Shown here: in pieces, positions 10,614 to 24,481 of the stretch
How positions within the stretch are numbered: the stretch's first letter is position 1
Layout of the letters: each line of letters begins with the position of its first letter
DNA from: Prinia subflava
Taxonomy: Eukaryota > Chordata > Aves > Passeriformes > Cisticolidae
Reading direction: 5' to 3'
Length of the DNA: 64,000 bases
Assembly (NCBI RefSeq): GCF_021018805.1
Contig: NC_086258.1
Coordinates: 17,794,192 to 17,858,191, forward strand
Translations under genes and position numbers: made by a program
The notes under the pieces: generated by a model
The model's input: only the letters and a program-made list of their open reading frames with translations
What the model was told of the DNA's origin: nothing
Databases searched by the model: none

Positions 10614-13600
10614 GGAAGGTTTCCCATGGATCTTCTGCACTCAGAGCACTTCAGGCTGGTCTGGTCCCCTCCTGAGCCCCTGGCAGAGGGGAGCCTGTCC
10701 CATCCCTGCCACCCAAATCTCCACATTTGCTTGCTAGCCCACACCCTGGCTATTCCCAAGTTGCCAGCATTATTTTTAGCAGGGCTGAAAAGCAGCACTG
10801 TCTTTAGCAGGGTTTTTGGAATAAGATGATTCTCCAGGACAGGGCACTGAAGCTGGGAAACACAGCCAGGCTCAGGGGCTGGGGCTGGGGCTGGCAGGGT
10901 GCCTTGAAGCATTTTGTGCTTTGCAGGTTTGCTCTGGGCACCTGCTGCACGGGAGGGAGGTTGTTGAGAGCCTTTAAACACCTCCAGTGTTAAGTGCAAG
11001 GAAAACATTCGAGGATTTTCATGGCTTGAAGCTCCTTTTGCCAGCCTGCATTAGCAGTGCGTGACTCAATTTGGTAATGACTGCAATTAGACATCCCACA
11101 ACTTTTTGCAAAGAGGCTCTGGGTGACCTGTGCTGGCCTTGGCTGAGTTCCTGTTCCCTTGGGACATTATCCAAGTGATGCTCCAGGGTTCTGTGCCAGT
11201 GCAACATCTGGCTGTGCCTCCTCCTGTGGCATAGCAAACAGAAATCCCTCAGTTGTGCACAGAAAGCAGCGGGAGCTGACAAAACTTCACTGGGGCAGAA
11301 GGGAAGGGCAGGATTTTGCTGTTGCTACCTGTGCCACCTCTGCCCAGCAGTTTGAAGCATTTTCCCTTCAAACTTTCATTGCCAGAGCTTCCCACGAGCT
11401 GCTCGTGGCATGGCTGTGGCTTGGCAGCCCTCCAGCCATGCCCAGGGCACAGTGCAGGGACCCACTTGGCTGTTTCATGGCCATTGATTACATTGCAAGG
11501 GCTTGTCATGGCTTTTGTGAGCACATTAATTACATTGCAAGGGCTTGGCAGGGTGTGAGCAGGAGGAGCATTTGTTGCTGGAGCCCTGCTGGGAGACTCA
11601 GATATTATCTGGGTCAAGAAGCAAACAAGTTTAATGTGTCAGTTGGACTTCACTCTCCAGAACCTCTTTGCATCATTGGCAAACTTTGTCACTTCCCCTT
11701 CAGTCCTTTTCCCCCTGCTTGCTAAGGAAGGTCCTGGAAGGTTGAACACCACAGGTGACTGTCTCCTCTGAAAATTGGCCATTTACCCCCACACTTTGTT
11801 TCTTAACTTTTAACCAATTATATTTGTCTGATGACCGCTGCTCTTGGCTGGTGGAAGATGAGCTGTTGGAGGATCTTGCTGACTGCTTTCTGGTAATCCA
11901 AACAAACTGCTGGAATTACATTTCTATACCCTCATGGGCTCCTTGAGAGAGCTCCAATCTGTTCCTGAGGCAGAGCTTCTCTTTCTGGAAGCTGCCTTTC
12001 CCCCACTCTGCTTATCCAAGTGCCTGTTCACTCTCTTTACTCCAGTTTCTCCTAATTCCCCATCCTTACTCTTCCTTAGTCCCCCTACTCATCAGTGAAA
12101 CCTTCTTTGGAAAACTGGCATCACATTCACCACTTTCTAGTTATTCACTACACAGAGCTTGAAGCAAGAAGCAACACTCCAGAGTTAAAGCTGAAGCTGT
12201 TCCATCCCTGGGCCTCTTCATAGCTTTTGGCTGAATACAGTTGTGGCATCCTTGAAATAAGCTCATACAGCAGGGGAGACCATAGTCAGGTGTATTTATT
12301 TTATTACATTGATTTTCTGGCTTTTAACTCACTATATAAAAAGAAATCTGTGTTTCAAGGCATGTGGTGCCTACACTGAATTAAGAATACTTGGACTGAA
12401 AAATGTTGCTTTTAAAAAACCATTTGAAGGTATCAAGCCTGGACTGCTGACCCCAGGTCCTTTCAGAAGTGATAAAGAAGCTGTTTAAATATATCAGAGA
12501 GTATTCTTTGACATCTGCAGCCCTCAATACATAATCCCTGGTGGTTTTCGAGGGATTTAGGAAGAAAAGGAACAATGGACAAGAAGAAAAATGATAACAA
12601 AAATCATCTCTCTATGGTACAGAACAAATTCTCCCATGCAAGGGCTGGTTATGCCCAGACTCTCAGTGTTCCAGGCTGCCTTCACAGCTCCCTCTGATCA
12701 TAGATCTTGTCATGAATCTGGGGGTTTCAGTGTTTTTACACATCCCTAGAGGAATTTTCTGCCAGTTTTGCACACATGAGTCTGGAAAATAAGTCCCCAT
12801 GGGGTATGTTAATGCAAATTGGTGTGTTTAAGCTGAGGGAGTTTGGGGAGCTGTTTGCTCAGACCTAAGGGCATCCCTTGTCCCACCAGGGTGGCCCAGC
12901 TGCCTCCTCTCTCCTGTTCAGCAGCACACAGCTGGATGGGAGGCAGGTGTCTGCAGCTCCAGCCTGGTCCTCCAGCAGCTCCCTGTGCTGGGAAACCCTT
13001 TCTTCCTCGTGTCCCTGCAAGGAAGTTCAGTTTTGCACAAAGAACCAATCCTCTTTTTCCTTGCACAGTCTCTGCCTGTTTCCAGGTGATTATGTGCAGC
13101 CTTCTGAATGCTGAAGTGCTTCAGCCTCTCCCTTCTGAGTCATCTTTCTGCTTCAGATTTTCTGCATTTGTCATTTCTGCTCATCAGTATTTTCTCATTC
13201 TCTTCTTTACAGGGTAAGATAAAATTGACTCAATTTTTTTTTTTGATCCATCTCATGTAAAAGTTCAGCCCTTCATCTCCTGCTGCCTTGGCTCAGACTG
13301 TGACAAAGCAGATCTAAATGCAGGGGATGCTGGGGATGCTGGCATGTCCAGGGTGCCTGGATTTGGGATTTAAAGCTGGCAGGCTGTCCATGCCCTGGGT
13401 CTGACACCAAACCTGCTGTGCCTCTGCTGCCTCAGCTCCCTCCACGCCTGGGAGATGCCAGAGAGGGGAAGGCTCCTGTGACTCCTGCGGAGTGGAGTGG
13501 GTGAAAGAGCTTGGTGAAAACCCATCCCCTCCCAAACTGGAGCTGATGCTCTCCCCTGCTTCCAGCCAGAATGAGGCTGGAACAAGAGACGTGCACAGAT

Positions 13601-14256
13601 CTGTGTCCCTTCCCCACGAGAGCATCCGATGTGAACAGTTTGCCAAAGAAACAAGAAAACTTCACTCTTGGAGCCTTTCCCAAGAGCTGCACTGGATGTT
13701 CCCTGGAACTGTAACTCACTGCTGAACAACACAGACCTTTTCCATCAGGATGATTTTTCAAGACTTTAAAATATATAGTGGGAGTAACATAAGGAAATGG
13801 TTTTTCTCCCATTCTGACAAGAGCTCCTGCTTTCTCTCTCCAAACTGGCAGCTTGTTGTGCAAAAATATCCCAAATCTCCCTGGTCAGCATTCCTTGACA
13901 AAGCTTCTTGTCAGGACACTTGATGAGTTTTGATGTGATTTCTGCTGCTGTGTGCCAGCACCTGGCAGGCAGCACCTCTCAAACGCTCTCATCTTTATCC
14001 CTCTTTCCTCTCCCTGTGCCAGATTCTCACCTCACCTGTTATCTCTCATCTTGCACAGCCCTTGCCTTGTGCCAAACTTCTCCATCTCTGTCAGTGTTCC
14101 TTTTCTGCCTGTGTCCCAGTGCTCCTGCTGAGCAAACCCCAAATGTCCTCGTGTGGGTGGGTGTTCAGTAACTGTGCAGCACACACAGTCTCAGCCTCCA
14201 AGGCCACCCTTTGTGGGCACCTTGGGGCAGCTTTCTATGGTTTTGTGGATTGCTTT
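10614..14256. other. Non-coding stretch, no gene recognised
   Basis: A block reading ATTACATTGCAAGGGCTTG occurs twice, about 43 bp apart (near 11,487 and 11,530). The 188-codon open frame at 11,159-11,725 runs through this duplication and resembles nothing I know. No other structure was seen. Confidence 0.5.
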
Positions 14257-14664
14257 TGATGCCTTGCAGTGCCTACCTAGAACAGAGGCTAGACAAGATT
14301 AAGAGAATAGGAGTAGGTACTTATTAAATACCTTCAATAAATAGACTGACCTTGGGCAGTCAGAAGCCTCACAGAGGTTACACCCCAAAAGGACTACAGT
14401 CAGGAGTGTTTCAGACAATTATAAGTTTGGTCCATTTATATATCAGGGGTTAATCCTCCAATTACAGTTTCAGGTAATTCCCCCAATTCACTTTTGTTTA
14501 TACTTTTCAGGGCCTGAGGGTGTTCTTGAGTTCCAGGCCCAGAGGAATTTTTCTGTCTAACCAAAATGTGAAGACAGTAACTAACACTCTATATGCTGTT
14601 TAGAGTTATGCACTAATGCAGTACAGGATTTGAAAAATATAAAGGCTGAAATCTTAAGGCATCA
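14257..14664 (-). mobile_element. Solo LTR with TGATGCCTT inverted ends, copy 1 of 3
   Basis: Begins TGATGCCTT and ends AAGGCATCA on the + strand, so it has 9-bp inverted termini. Shared interior blocks with the copies at 24.5 kb and 43.3 kb include the TTTGGTCCATT and CCAATTACAG(T/C)TTCAG blocks. Orientation is set by comparison with the 43.3-kb copy, where AATAAA lies on the + strand. I could not define a clean target-site duplication. Confidence 0.7.
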
Positions 14665-17600
14665 CTTCGAGACTTGCCAAGAATTGCTGTTCCCAAACCT
14701 GTGCTGATCTAATGGTCCCTGTGTCTGTGACACCTCAGGTAGCAGCAAAAATCTGGTGCCTTGGTAGATGGGAAGTAGGACTAAATGGCTGGTGGGAGAG
14801 CATGGGGAAAAATAAGAGTGAAGAGAAACCATGAAAGTGAGGAATGACAGGAGAAGGAGAAAATCTGGTGGGTTCTTCTTTGGGTTGCTCCAGCTCAGAG
14901 GGCTGCTCAAATGTCTGCTGGTTTCCTTAAAGGTTACTCAAGTTGCTCAAAGGTTTATTGGCATCTTTAAAGCTCACTAAAGCCCACCTAGACTTTGGTG
15001 AAACCTTGAAATGTTCTGCTCACACAGCTGGGCAGTCAGGTTTAGTGCATGTGGACCCTGGAGCCTGGTGTTGGAGTTAAATGGACCAACCTTGTGCTTC
15101 CAGTTTGAGGGGAGGAGAAGAGACCCTCGTCTGTCCCAGCTGGGCCAGTTAATGTCTGTCCTGGGCTGTTCCTGCAGGGGGGTGGAAGGGAGGGAAATTC
15201 TGTGCTGTTTCTTACAGAGGTGTCTGTGGGATGCTCCTCTGCCCTTGGCGTGGCCGCAGGGTGTGAGGAGCAGCGAGCTCTGAGCTGTGTGTGACAGTGC
15301 CAGGCTGCAGTCCCCGAGGCAGGGCAGGCACAGCAGCACTCCGTGGTGCCATCAGCCCTGCAGCTCCCTGCAGCTGCTTCATTTGGGTGCAGGCCTGTGC
15401 TGGTGGGAGTTTGCTGCTTCTGGTCCCCAGGGTGGCTCGGAGTGACATCACAGCCATTCTACAGAGCAGGGAGGAGTCTGGGGCTTTGTGTACAGAAACC
15501 AGAGGGGAACTGCAGAATGGGGGAGATGGAAAGCAAAGAGCCCCGTGGAGCAGTCCCTTGGGTTGAGGAGTGGTTGGATTTGATGCTCCATGTGTGGTTT
15601 GTGTGGAGAGATGAGGCAGCATTGAACACACAGAGCCAGCACTGCCCTGGAGCTGCTGGGATGGGCAGGCTCCTCATGGAGGGAAGAGCTGGCAGCTGGA
15701 CAATGTGATACCTTGGCAATTGACAGCTTGTGCACTGTAAATTAGGACCTGGGCTGTCCCTTCATCCCACATCTCCATTCTGGTGTTATCAGCCCAAGCT
15801 CCCAGCTGTGGGAAGCATAATTTGCCCAAATCCCCCTGTCACTTCTCCTTTGGCCACGCCGCGGCAGTGACAGCTGTGCTGACATGTCCCAGCCTGTTCT
15901 CCCACTGCTCAGGTTAATGAGTCCAGGTCTCAGCCCTGTGTGCACTGAATAACAGAATAACCACAGGCTAATTCCTTGCAGACAGTTCTCTTGCATTATT
16001 TATAGATGAGGAGTAACACACTGTCCATGAGGGAAACATATGGACCCTCGGCTGTCAGCGTGTCATACAACTTCTGTCTGGCTGCGGCCTCTGCTCAGGG
16101 ATATCCTTTTTCCATCTCCTCTTTCCAGTAAAGTTAGCTTAAAAAGCAAACAAAAAAAAAGCAAAAAAAAGAGATGAGCTTAAAATGTATTTAATAAGAG
16201 TTTGAATTCAAAAGACAAGCCCTTGTCCCAGTGGTATTGACTTACCAACTCACAGCTACCTGTGCTGTCAATGGTCCCTCAGCCTGAAATCCTTCCTGTG
16301 GTTACACTGAAATCCCTTCAGCAGAGCAGTGCACACATCTCACCTTGTCTGCTTGCTGTATAATTCCTGCCTACAGACGATGTAAAGATGACACAAGTTG
16401 AAATGCTGCTTTCCAGCCCTGAGATTTCACAGCTTGGAGCTCTCCTGTGGAGTTAATCAGTAATTGATACTCCTCCTCCGAAATCCCAGTCTGCTCCAAA
16501 GCCTCCTAAAACCACAGATGAGTAATATCAGAGAAAAGAGACTTCTGTAATTAAAAAATGTGCTTCCACTGGTATTTTTCATGGTAAATATTCATTGAGA
16601 CTTTTAAAAGATTTTTTTCCTATTGCTTCACCTCAAGGTTAAGGGTGTTAGTATTTAGCAAAACACTGTGATTTTGTTGAAAAGAAACATTTAATTTCAA
16701 ACTTTTTCTTCCAGGGCTCCCTAATGTCTCATTTTCCAGCTCACAAGAGACCTCAGCATTCCAGCTTTCCTTTCTTGTTTGGAATTGAAAGTAATTTCAA
16801 ATGTCTAAACTTCTGGTTTAAATTAATTTTTGGGGCTAAGTGATGATTTTCCTCACAAAAGTCTTCTATTCTCTTTTCTGTTTGGTTTTCACTGATGAGT
16901 GTGTGCAAGCATTTTCCTAATTTAAAGAAAACCTGCATCTACAAGAAAATGAATGCTCTTCCTTTTACCCAGTGCAGCTTTAATTTCACCCAGCAGCCAG
17001 CTTCTGCCTCATGCTTCCCAGTGGGAATTGTGTGCAAGGCTCATGCTTTTCTCAGCACTAGCTCTAACCAGGGAAACAATCTCATAAAAACAAATTGGTT
17101 CATTTAATAGCCTTAATCATATTTTAATGTGTAGAGAGACAAATGCAAATGCTGTCAAACGCAGCTTTCCTCTTTCCTCTGCACCTGGAGCCTGGGGATG
17201 GATGGTACCTGAAAAGCTGGAAAATAGCTGTGGTCTGCAGCCAGAGCCTGTCTGTGGCAGCACTGACAGCAATCCAGTCCCCTGATATTGAATTTAGACA
17301 CGATCCCTTTTCCCATCAGGAATTGTCTCATCCCAGCTCTCAGTATGCTCAGCATTCCACTCCTGGAGGCATCACCTGCCTGGAAAACAAGCTGGCACTG
17401 TGGGGACCTCACCTCTGGGAGCAGCCCCTGGGTCCAGGTGCTCTGAGTCTCTGGTTTGCTCTGTGTATCTGTTGGGTGATTCCTTCTGGCAGCTCCATGG
17501 GCTCTCTGCCCACTCTGCTGTGTTGGGCTGGGCTCTGTCCAGCTACTTTTCTCTTTGAAGCAGAGATGAGACCTGAGCCAAGTGAGGCTTTGTCTGGCTC

Positions 17601-19470
17601 CTATAAGGAAAACATCTCTGCACTGATCCTTATCCAAGGGAATGTGGAGAGATGACAAAAGTTTGTGCTCTCCAGGCTCCTACTAACAGAGAAAGAAGGA
17701 AAAAAATGGGACTTAAAAATTCCGCCACTAATTTTCTGCTTTAGGGAATTAACAGCTGTTGGACCTTGCTGTTGCTCAGAGCAATTAATGAAGAATTGTT
17801 GTCTGACAAAAGTTTTAAGCTTCTGAGTTGCTCAGCTCCCCCAGATCTTGTCTCTGTGTCCATGTTTTGGAAACTGCAACCGCTTTGAACAGCTAAGACT
17901 TTTATCTGTGCTTGCACTCTGAGAGTGAAGCATTTTGTCTGTTCCTTCTGGAGGTGTTGCCCTGCTTGCCCAGGAGCTGGTGGGGCAGGAGCTCTGAAGG
18001 GCTGTGGCTCTGCAGGTTGGACCAGCTGCTGGCAGTGCCCTGGAGAGCAGCTCTGGGAGCTTCCCAAAAGCTCTTCCTGGGTGCCAGAGCAGGTGGCAGT
18101 GCCAGAGGGCAGTCAGGGTTTGCCACTAAGGGATCTGCATCCTCTCTGCCTCACTGCAAGCAGTCCAGAAGTCAAATCTGATCATCTCTCTCAACAGCCT
18201 TTCAAAACAGAGGTGTTGCTAACTTGCATCAGTCCAACAGCAGCACCTCATGGGGTTTCTCGTGAGGCAAATTTTTCTTCTCCAAAAAGGCCATCCTGCA
18301 TTGCAAGGGCACTGCTCTTTCCTTACAGATCCCTTGCAGACCTGTCAGCTGCTGGGATTTGAGATTATTGTTCTGATGGGGGTAACCAGGGAAGGGGAAG
18401 AGGAGGATGGGCCTTGCTTTAGTTTATTTTTTCTGTTTCCCCTCCCCAGTTTCTCATGACACTTGGGCTGGCAGAGCAAGGAGAGGCTGAGCATTATGTG
18501 TGGCAGCTGTTCCTGCTGCTGAGGTGGCTGCAAGGCTGGCTCAGGTGAGGATGCTCAGACTCCCCCCTTTCCAATTTCACAGCTCATTTGGATGCACAGA
18601 AAAGAGAGGAGATTACTGCAAAGCCAGCCCTTGTCTCTCCCGACTGCAGAATCAGAATGGAAATGGAAATCTCTGAACCCTGAACTGGCTCACTGAAACC
18701 TTCTCAGGGTGAAGGACCTGGAAGTATTCCCTGTTCTGCCTCTCCTGGGAAAGCTCTTGAAGAGGAGATGTCTCTTTTACTTGGAAAAGAGAAAGATTTT
18801 TTAATATTATGCTGAGGGTTTAGCTGCAGCTGTGTCTTAAATGATTTTGGGAATAAGAGCTGACTATTTAGAGTGAGAATCTGCAGTCTGAGCAGGTGGA
18901 GGGAGGGTGAAGCGTGGCCATCCCCCTTGAGGGGATTAGGGAAGCTTCCCTGTGTTTATCCTGCCTGTGGAGCAGAGACTGGAAGGAGGCTGGGAGCTGC
19001 TGATACACATTGCAGGGAGGTGAAGGCAAGGCATGGAGAAATATGAGTAGACAGCCCGTGTTAGTTGATAAATGTAGGAATAGGTGACAGTTTAAGGGTC
19101 CCTGGGCCATTCCTGCCCCCAGAGCAGTGCCCAGAGGAGGCTGCAGGGCCCCAGTGGGAGCTGTGCCATGACAGGCTGGTGGATTTACAGCAGCACTTGT
19201 TCCACTGCAGCACTGCCCCACCAGACCTGCTGGGTGGGGTCACCCACCAAGGGGGCTTTGTCCTGCCCAGAGGTGGCTGCCAGGTCCTTGCAGGTGTGTC
19301 AGGTGCTGGGTCCTGGCTCACCAGCAGCTTCCAAGGGCCAGCACTGGGCTGAGCAGGGGCTGTGACACCCTGATCTCTGCAGGCAGCAGCTGGGCTAGGA
19401 TGCTTCACTCTGTGGATAACCACTGGAGAAGTTGCTGCATTTTCCTACTGCAGATCCCGGGGGAGTTTTG
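14665..19470. other. Non-coding stretch, no gene recognised
   Basis: Several A- and T-rich tracts, for example 16,150-16,172. The open frame at 17,143-17,655 (170 codons) has a comparable frame on the other strand and no recognisable domain. Confidence 0.5.
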
Positions 19471-19476
19471 GATCAT

Positions 19477-19550
19477 GCCCATGGCAGGGGGTGGCACTGG
19501 GTGAGCTTTAAGGTCCCTTCCAACCCAAATCCTTCTGTGATTCTGTGATA
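19477..19550 (+). mobile_element. CR1 LINE 3' terminal fragment
   Basis: Reads like the canonical end of avian CR1: a CCCATGGCAGGGGGT block, then TTTAAGGTCCCTTCCAACCC, then the TTCTGTGATTCTGTGA terminal repeats. Only the last 70-odd bases are clear. Confidence 0.8.
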
Positions 19551-22500
19551 TTCCTGAATAGCCAGAGATGAGGACAATGGGTTTGACTAATGACTGCCAA
19601 TTTTGGTTTAGTCCATCCAGCAGCCCTACCCTGCTGGAGCTCAGTTCCAGTGCTCTGCTACTCTAACCCTGCCTCTCTTGCAATTCCTTCTATCAATTAA
19701 CCCAGCATCTGAGAGGGAGGGAAATTTTAAAAGTGAATTATGCTCTTTTATTTATTTTTTTAATATAGGAAACACTTGTTCAGGAGGGAATGTTTTTTCT
19801 CTTGCAGAGGGCAATTTCTGTGGCTCTGTACAGTGGTGAAATAAAGCCTCAAATTCAATATTTCACATGCAACATTGCTAATTGTTTCCATCTGCTAAAA
19901 TGGGTTTAATTTGATTGACAGAAATTTCTTAACTGTTGTGAGACAGTGAGTTGACAATGGCAAAGTAATCCACAACTAAATCCTTGTGGATTAGTTCTGC
20001 ATTCAGGGTGCCAGGCACTCTTGGTATTACTATTTTTATTTTTTTTATGAAGATTTTTCTTGCTGCAGAGAATGCAGGAGTCTGATGTTGTGAATGAGAT
20101 GAAACTCGGGAGGTCTGTGCTCATCTTCCAGCTCTGTTAATCCTTCTGTAAGCCTTATTGAAAAGGATTCAGCTCCTTTAAACTGCCTTTGCAAAAGCTC
20201 CTGGTCAAGTTGGAGCCTTCAGGCTTTTTCCTTGAGCTGATGCACAGAGAGAGGAGAGTTGAACACCTAACTGGGGAAAGCAGGGAGCTCTGCTTTGAAA
20301 AGTCAGGCTGTGACTACGTGCCTGGGAGGCAGCCAGGCATTCCATGAGGAATGGTGGCACTTGTGTCTCCCGGGAAAAGGGTCACTCAGGGGTGCTGGTT
20401 GACACCTCAGTCCTGACGTAGCTGTTCCCACATCTGCAGCCCCCAAAAGCTCAGACTGACCCAAAGGTGGTGATTTCTATTTTGGGGGTGTTGCCTGAAG
20501 GCGTGGCTGCTTTGTCTGGCAAGAGCTGGAGCAGTCACTGGGGAGCTGGGTTAGTGCTTAAATAGGAGTTTAAATTGTGAGATTCAGTAGGAAAGTTGCA
20601 GCAATAAATAAAATCTCATGAGAAATGGAATGATGACCTTCTCAGCAAGAAGAAATCCAGTCTGCTCAGTGAATAAACTTTACAGGTTTGCATTTCCTTT
20701 TCCCAGAAAGGTGAGGGCTACTTAGATTCCTCCTCCCTGGCAAAGTCCTTGGCTGTTCACTGAGGCTGTGCAGGACCTTTTTGGGTACTTGGAGTTTCCC
20801 CCACTGAGGGGAATCCCCAGAGCAGCACTGCTCATTCCAAGGGGGAAGGAGGAGCAGCTTGGATGCCCTCCCTGCAGCTCTCACTGTGAATAAGAGACAA
20901 GAACTTTGAGACAAAGGCTGAGGCTGCAGTGAGCCAAGTGAGCTGCCAGTCTTCCCAAGAGTTGCCAGAGGGGAAGGGAAGGAAGGTCCAGATTGTGTGA
21001 TAATGCTGAGTGAGGTTATTCCTGTGTCTGCTGGTTCCTGGAGGAAGGAACTGGGTCTCTACCAGGGTTTGAGTCATCTCCTTATCTCAGCTGTGGTGAT
21101 GCTCCCTGTGGGCTGCACTCTGCCTGGGGGTGACTTCCCACTGAGATGGAGACACCTGAATCCTGTCCCGGCAGGAGTCACCAGATTCTGATCAACCATC
21201 ACTGCCCTGTGGCCCCGGGGTGGAAGGCAGAGAGCAGAAAGGAGGAGGATGGATGTGGAGGCAGTATTGGGGATAACTGGAAATGGGGTATCTTTCCTTA
21301 GACACAAATAAATCTGTCCTTTCCTTGCCCTCTGCAGAGCAACCTGACCTTCCCCTGCACAGGGCCCAGCTCCTGCTTCCCTTTGGTTTCTGTGGCACTG
21401 CAAGAGCACAGGGAGGGCTGGAGGGTTGTCCCTGAAGTGCCACAACCATCCCTGCTTCTTGTATGGCAGCTCTGGAATCTCTGCCTGCTCCTGGGTTAGG
21501 ATGAGCTGGGCTGTGGGGACAGGTCTTGCATCACTGGTGACTCAACATCCCACTGAGTCATGGCATTAATATTCCAGAGTGAATTAGCACATGGGTGGGA
21601 GTGTGTGCACAGCCAGGAGAAAGTTATTCAGCAGTGATATTGTAAAGGAAGAGCTCTCATTAGCAGAATGGTGTAAAGATAATTTTCACATTTGGGGAAC
21701 TACTGAAGTATTTCTGTAGGCCTGAAGGAAAAGTCTGCTAGAGAATAAAAATACAAAATTAATTGCAAGGCGTTTTGGTCTTCTGCCATGAAGTACAGCA
21801 ATCCTGATCTGTGATTGTAATGATTCTGAGTGCAAGTTCTTAAAATAGTTTTAGTGTAAAAATAAATTGCATTTATTATGGAGGGAACAGTACACTGGGC
21901 TGGAGAAGATAAAAATGTCCATATTCAATATATATCAACTGCAATTCTTGAAACGTTTTTGAGGACCACTCAAGATTTAGGGTGGTTGAAATGCTGCTCC
22001 TCCATTACAAGTATTTCTACAAAGGCTTGTGCAGCTCTGAGTTGGTATGTGTGTAAAACACTTTGGTGATTTTGTGCCCCTGTGACTCACATTAGAGACA
22101 TCAACCTGAGCACCTGTTTGAGTTTTGAGGGGAGACCAGATGCATTCTTAGCTTTTACAAAAACCCTGGTGGCCTGATGAAGTGAGAAAGTGCTCGATCC
22201 TGAGAGGATGTGTTATCCTTGTTGTCCTTTTGGATTCATTACTCCATCCTCAGAGCATGTCACCCTATTTTTTCCAGCTGACTGTCCTTCTTATTAAATT
22301 TAATCTCCTTTAAAGTGTTTGTTTTGTATTTCTGCCCCTCATAAGGGTGTTGCTTTATGCCATCTGTGTTTTTGCTAATTTGCTGCCCCATCCTTAATCT
22401 CTCTTTTTCCTCAGCCTCTGAATTTGGGATGAAACAAATCTTTCCAATATTATGTGGTTAAGAAAATGAGTTGATCTCCACAGATTCACCTGTTCTTGTA

Positions 22501-23262
22501 AAACCACAGCTTTGCTCCAGAGGACACATTCTGCTGATAAACAACTGCCTGTGGCACCCCAGGCGTGGGCTGAGCAGGTCTCAGCTGCTGTCACCTCGTC
22601 ACTGGCTGTGATTTTGATTTGTGGGACTCTGGGACAGCTGTCACCTGTACTTAGGTCCCTCACTTTATTTGTGTCCCTGCTGGTGCATTGATTGAGCTGG
22701 TCCCTGGCTCGGTCTGAGTGTACAGCCCTGAGAGCTTGGGACAGGTTTGAGCTTGATGTGGCACTAAAAGGATATGTGACCATGGACAGGGAATCTTGTT
22801 GGGAAGGGCCAGGCAGAGGGAAGCCTGCTGGAAGAGTCTTTCCCCTGTGATTGGACATGGTTGAATAAAACCTAGCAGAAAATGGCAGCAGGTTCTGGGA
22901 AGTGAAATTATTGTTCTGCCTACACTGTTTGTGTTTGCTGTTGTCATGACCTTTGCTCCTGTTTACTTCCTAAGGATGGAAGTTGTGATTCTTCTATTAT
23001 TATGTTTTTGAAAGTGATCTGATAAAGAGTATTGTTTTCTTTGGGATGATAATTACCTCGTTTCTTGCAGAAGATTTGCAGAGTAATGCTTACAAAGTCA
23101 TAATGTGGGGAAGTGATTTTGATCTCTAGTGACTAATGTGCTGAATAATTTTTATTTTTTCCTTGTACATGAGTCAGTACAGACACGGTGATGCATTGCT
23201 ATGAAGAATTGTAAACACAAGTGGTTCCCCTGCATTTCAGGGTAATGGTATGATTAATATTA
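19551..23262. other. Non-coding stretch, no gene recognised
   Basis: AT-rich and GC-rich parts alternate. No exon, RNA gene or repeat family was recognised by eye. Confidence 0.45.
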
Positions 23263-23400
23263 GAAAAGCTTGGGTTGGAAAGGACATTAAAGCCCACCCA
23301 GTTCCACCCCCTGTCGTGGGCAGGGACACCTTCCACTACCTCAGGATGTTCCAAGCCCTGTCCAGCCTGGCCTTGGGCACTGCCAGGAATGGGGCAGCCA
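23263..23400 (-). mobile_element. CR1 LINE 3' fragment
   Basis: Contains GCTTGGGTTGGAAAGGACAT followed by the CCCACCCAGTTCCACCCC and GGCAGGGACACCTTCCACTA blocks, a textbook reverse-complement CR1 tail. The terminal octamer repeats at the left edge are lost. Confidence 0.85.
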
Positions 23401-24481
23401 CAGCTCCTTGACTTCTCAGCAGTTACTGGTGGCCACTTTCCCTGCATTCCTCTGCCTCACCCACCTGCAGATGTTCCTGTCTGGGTGTTTCACACTCCAG
23501 GCAAGGGGAGCAGCCATCCCTAGTTCAGGAACTCTCAGGAGTTTAAGATCTCTAATGTGTTATAGCACTCAGCATCCTGCCCAGGTTTTTAATTACATCA
23601 TGGTGATTAGCAGTCCAGAAAATCACTTGGAACCAATTAAATAATGTGCACCTAACTGAAAACTGCTGCAGGCTCTGGAGGCTGCTTCAGAGCAGTCACA
23701 GTTGGTAGGATTTTAAACAGGCCCTCTCCTCCTCCCTGTGAATTATTTACTTACTTCATTATTTTCCAACTCCAACAGTAATTGTTTTTTATGGGTTTAG
23801 TAAAGCTGCTATCATTAGTGGCAGCAGTAAAATTTTCTCCTGTATGTACCCCCCCACGTCTGGGTTGAGACCCTAAAGTGAGCTGTGGCTTTTCTGACCC
23901 CTGAATCACTGCCTGAGATTTTAATGCTCTCATGTAGAGCTACCACAGGTTCTGCTGCCCAACCTCCCACAGAGTAAATCAGCTCTACAGCCCAATCTGG
24001 CCTTGTAATAGAGCAGAAGTTGATGATGCACTTGAGGTCATCACTATTAAAGATCCTCTTCAGGAGTAGGCAATGGGATTGAGAAGGGCTGAGAGCAAAA
24101 GGTGTTTTTCTCCATTTTTTTTCAATATGTAGATACTTTTGCATGAAAAAAGGCCCCTCCAGGGACAGAAGGGGGCTGAGAGTAGCTGTGATGCCCAAGG
24201 GGAGTCTCTCCTCCCACCCTGCAGCTGCCTATGAGCTGGCTTGGCTGCTCTCGTCCTTGGGGACCTCCAGCTCAGAGCAGCTAAAAAACCCTCCTGGTCA
24301 CCTCCCTGTGCAGAACCACCTGGAACTGCAGCTTGTCCTGGGATTTATTCTGCCACACAGACAAGCTGGTAGAGAAAAGGAAGGTGAGAGGACACCCCCT
24401 GTTCTGGGGGGAAATCTGCTCATCTCTGATGGGTGCCCTGCACAAGGCCTGGAGGGGCTGCTCCCAGCACCAGGGTCCAAC

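Noticed and set aside
11159..11725. 188-codon open frame
   Set aside because: It passes through a local direct duplication, and the encoded text has no recognisable domain and a shadow frame on the other strand.
17143..17655. 170-codon open frame
   Set aside because: Same pattern of paired frames on both strands, with no similarity I recognise.
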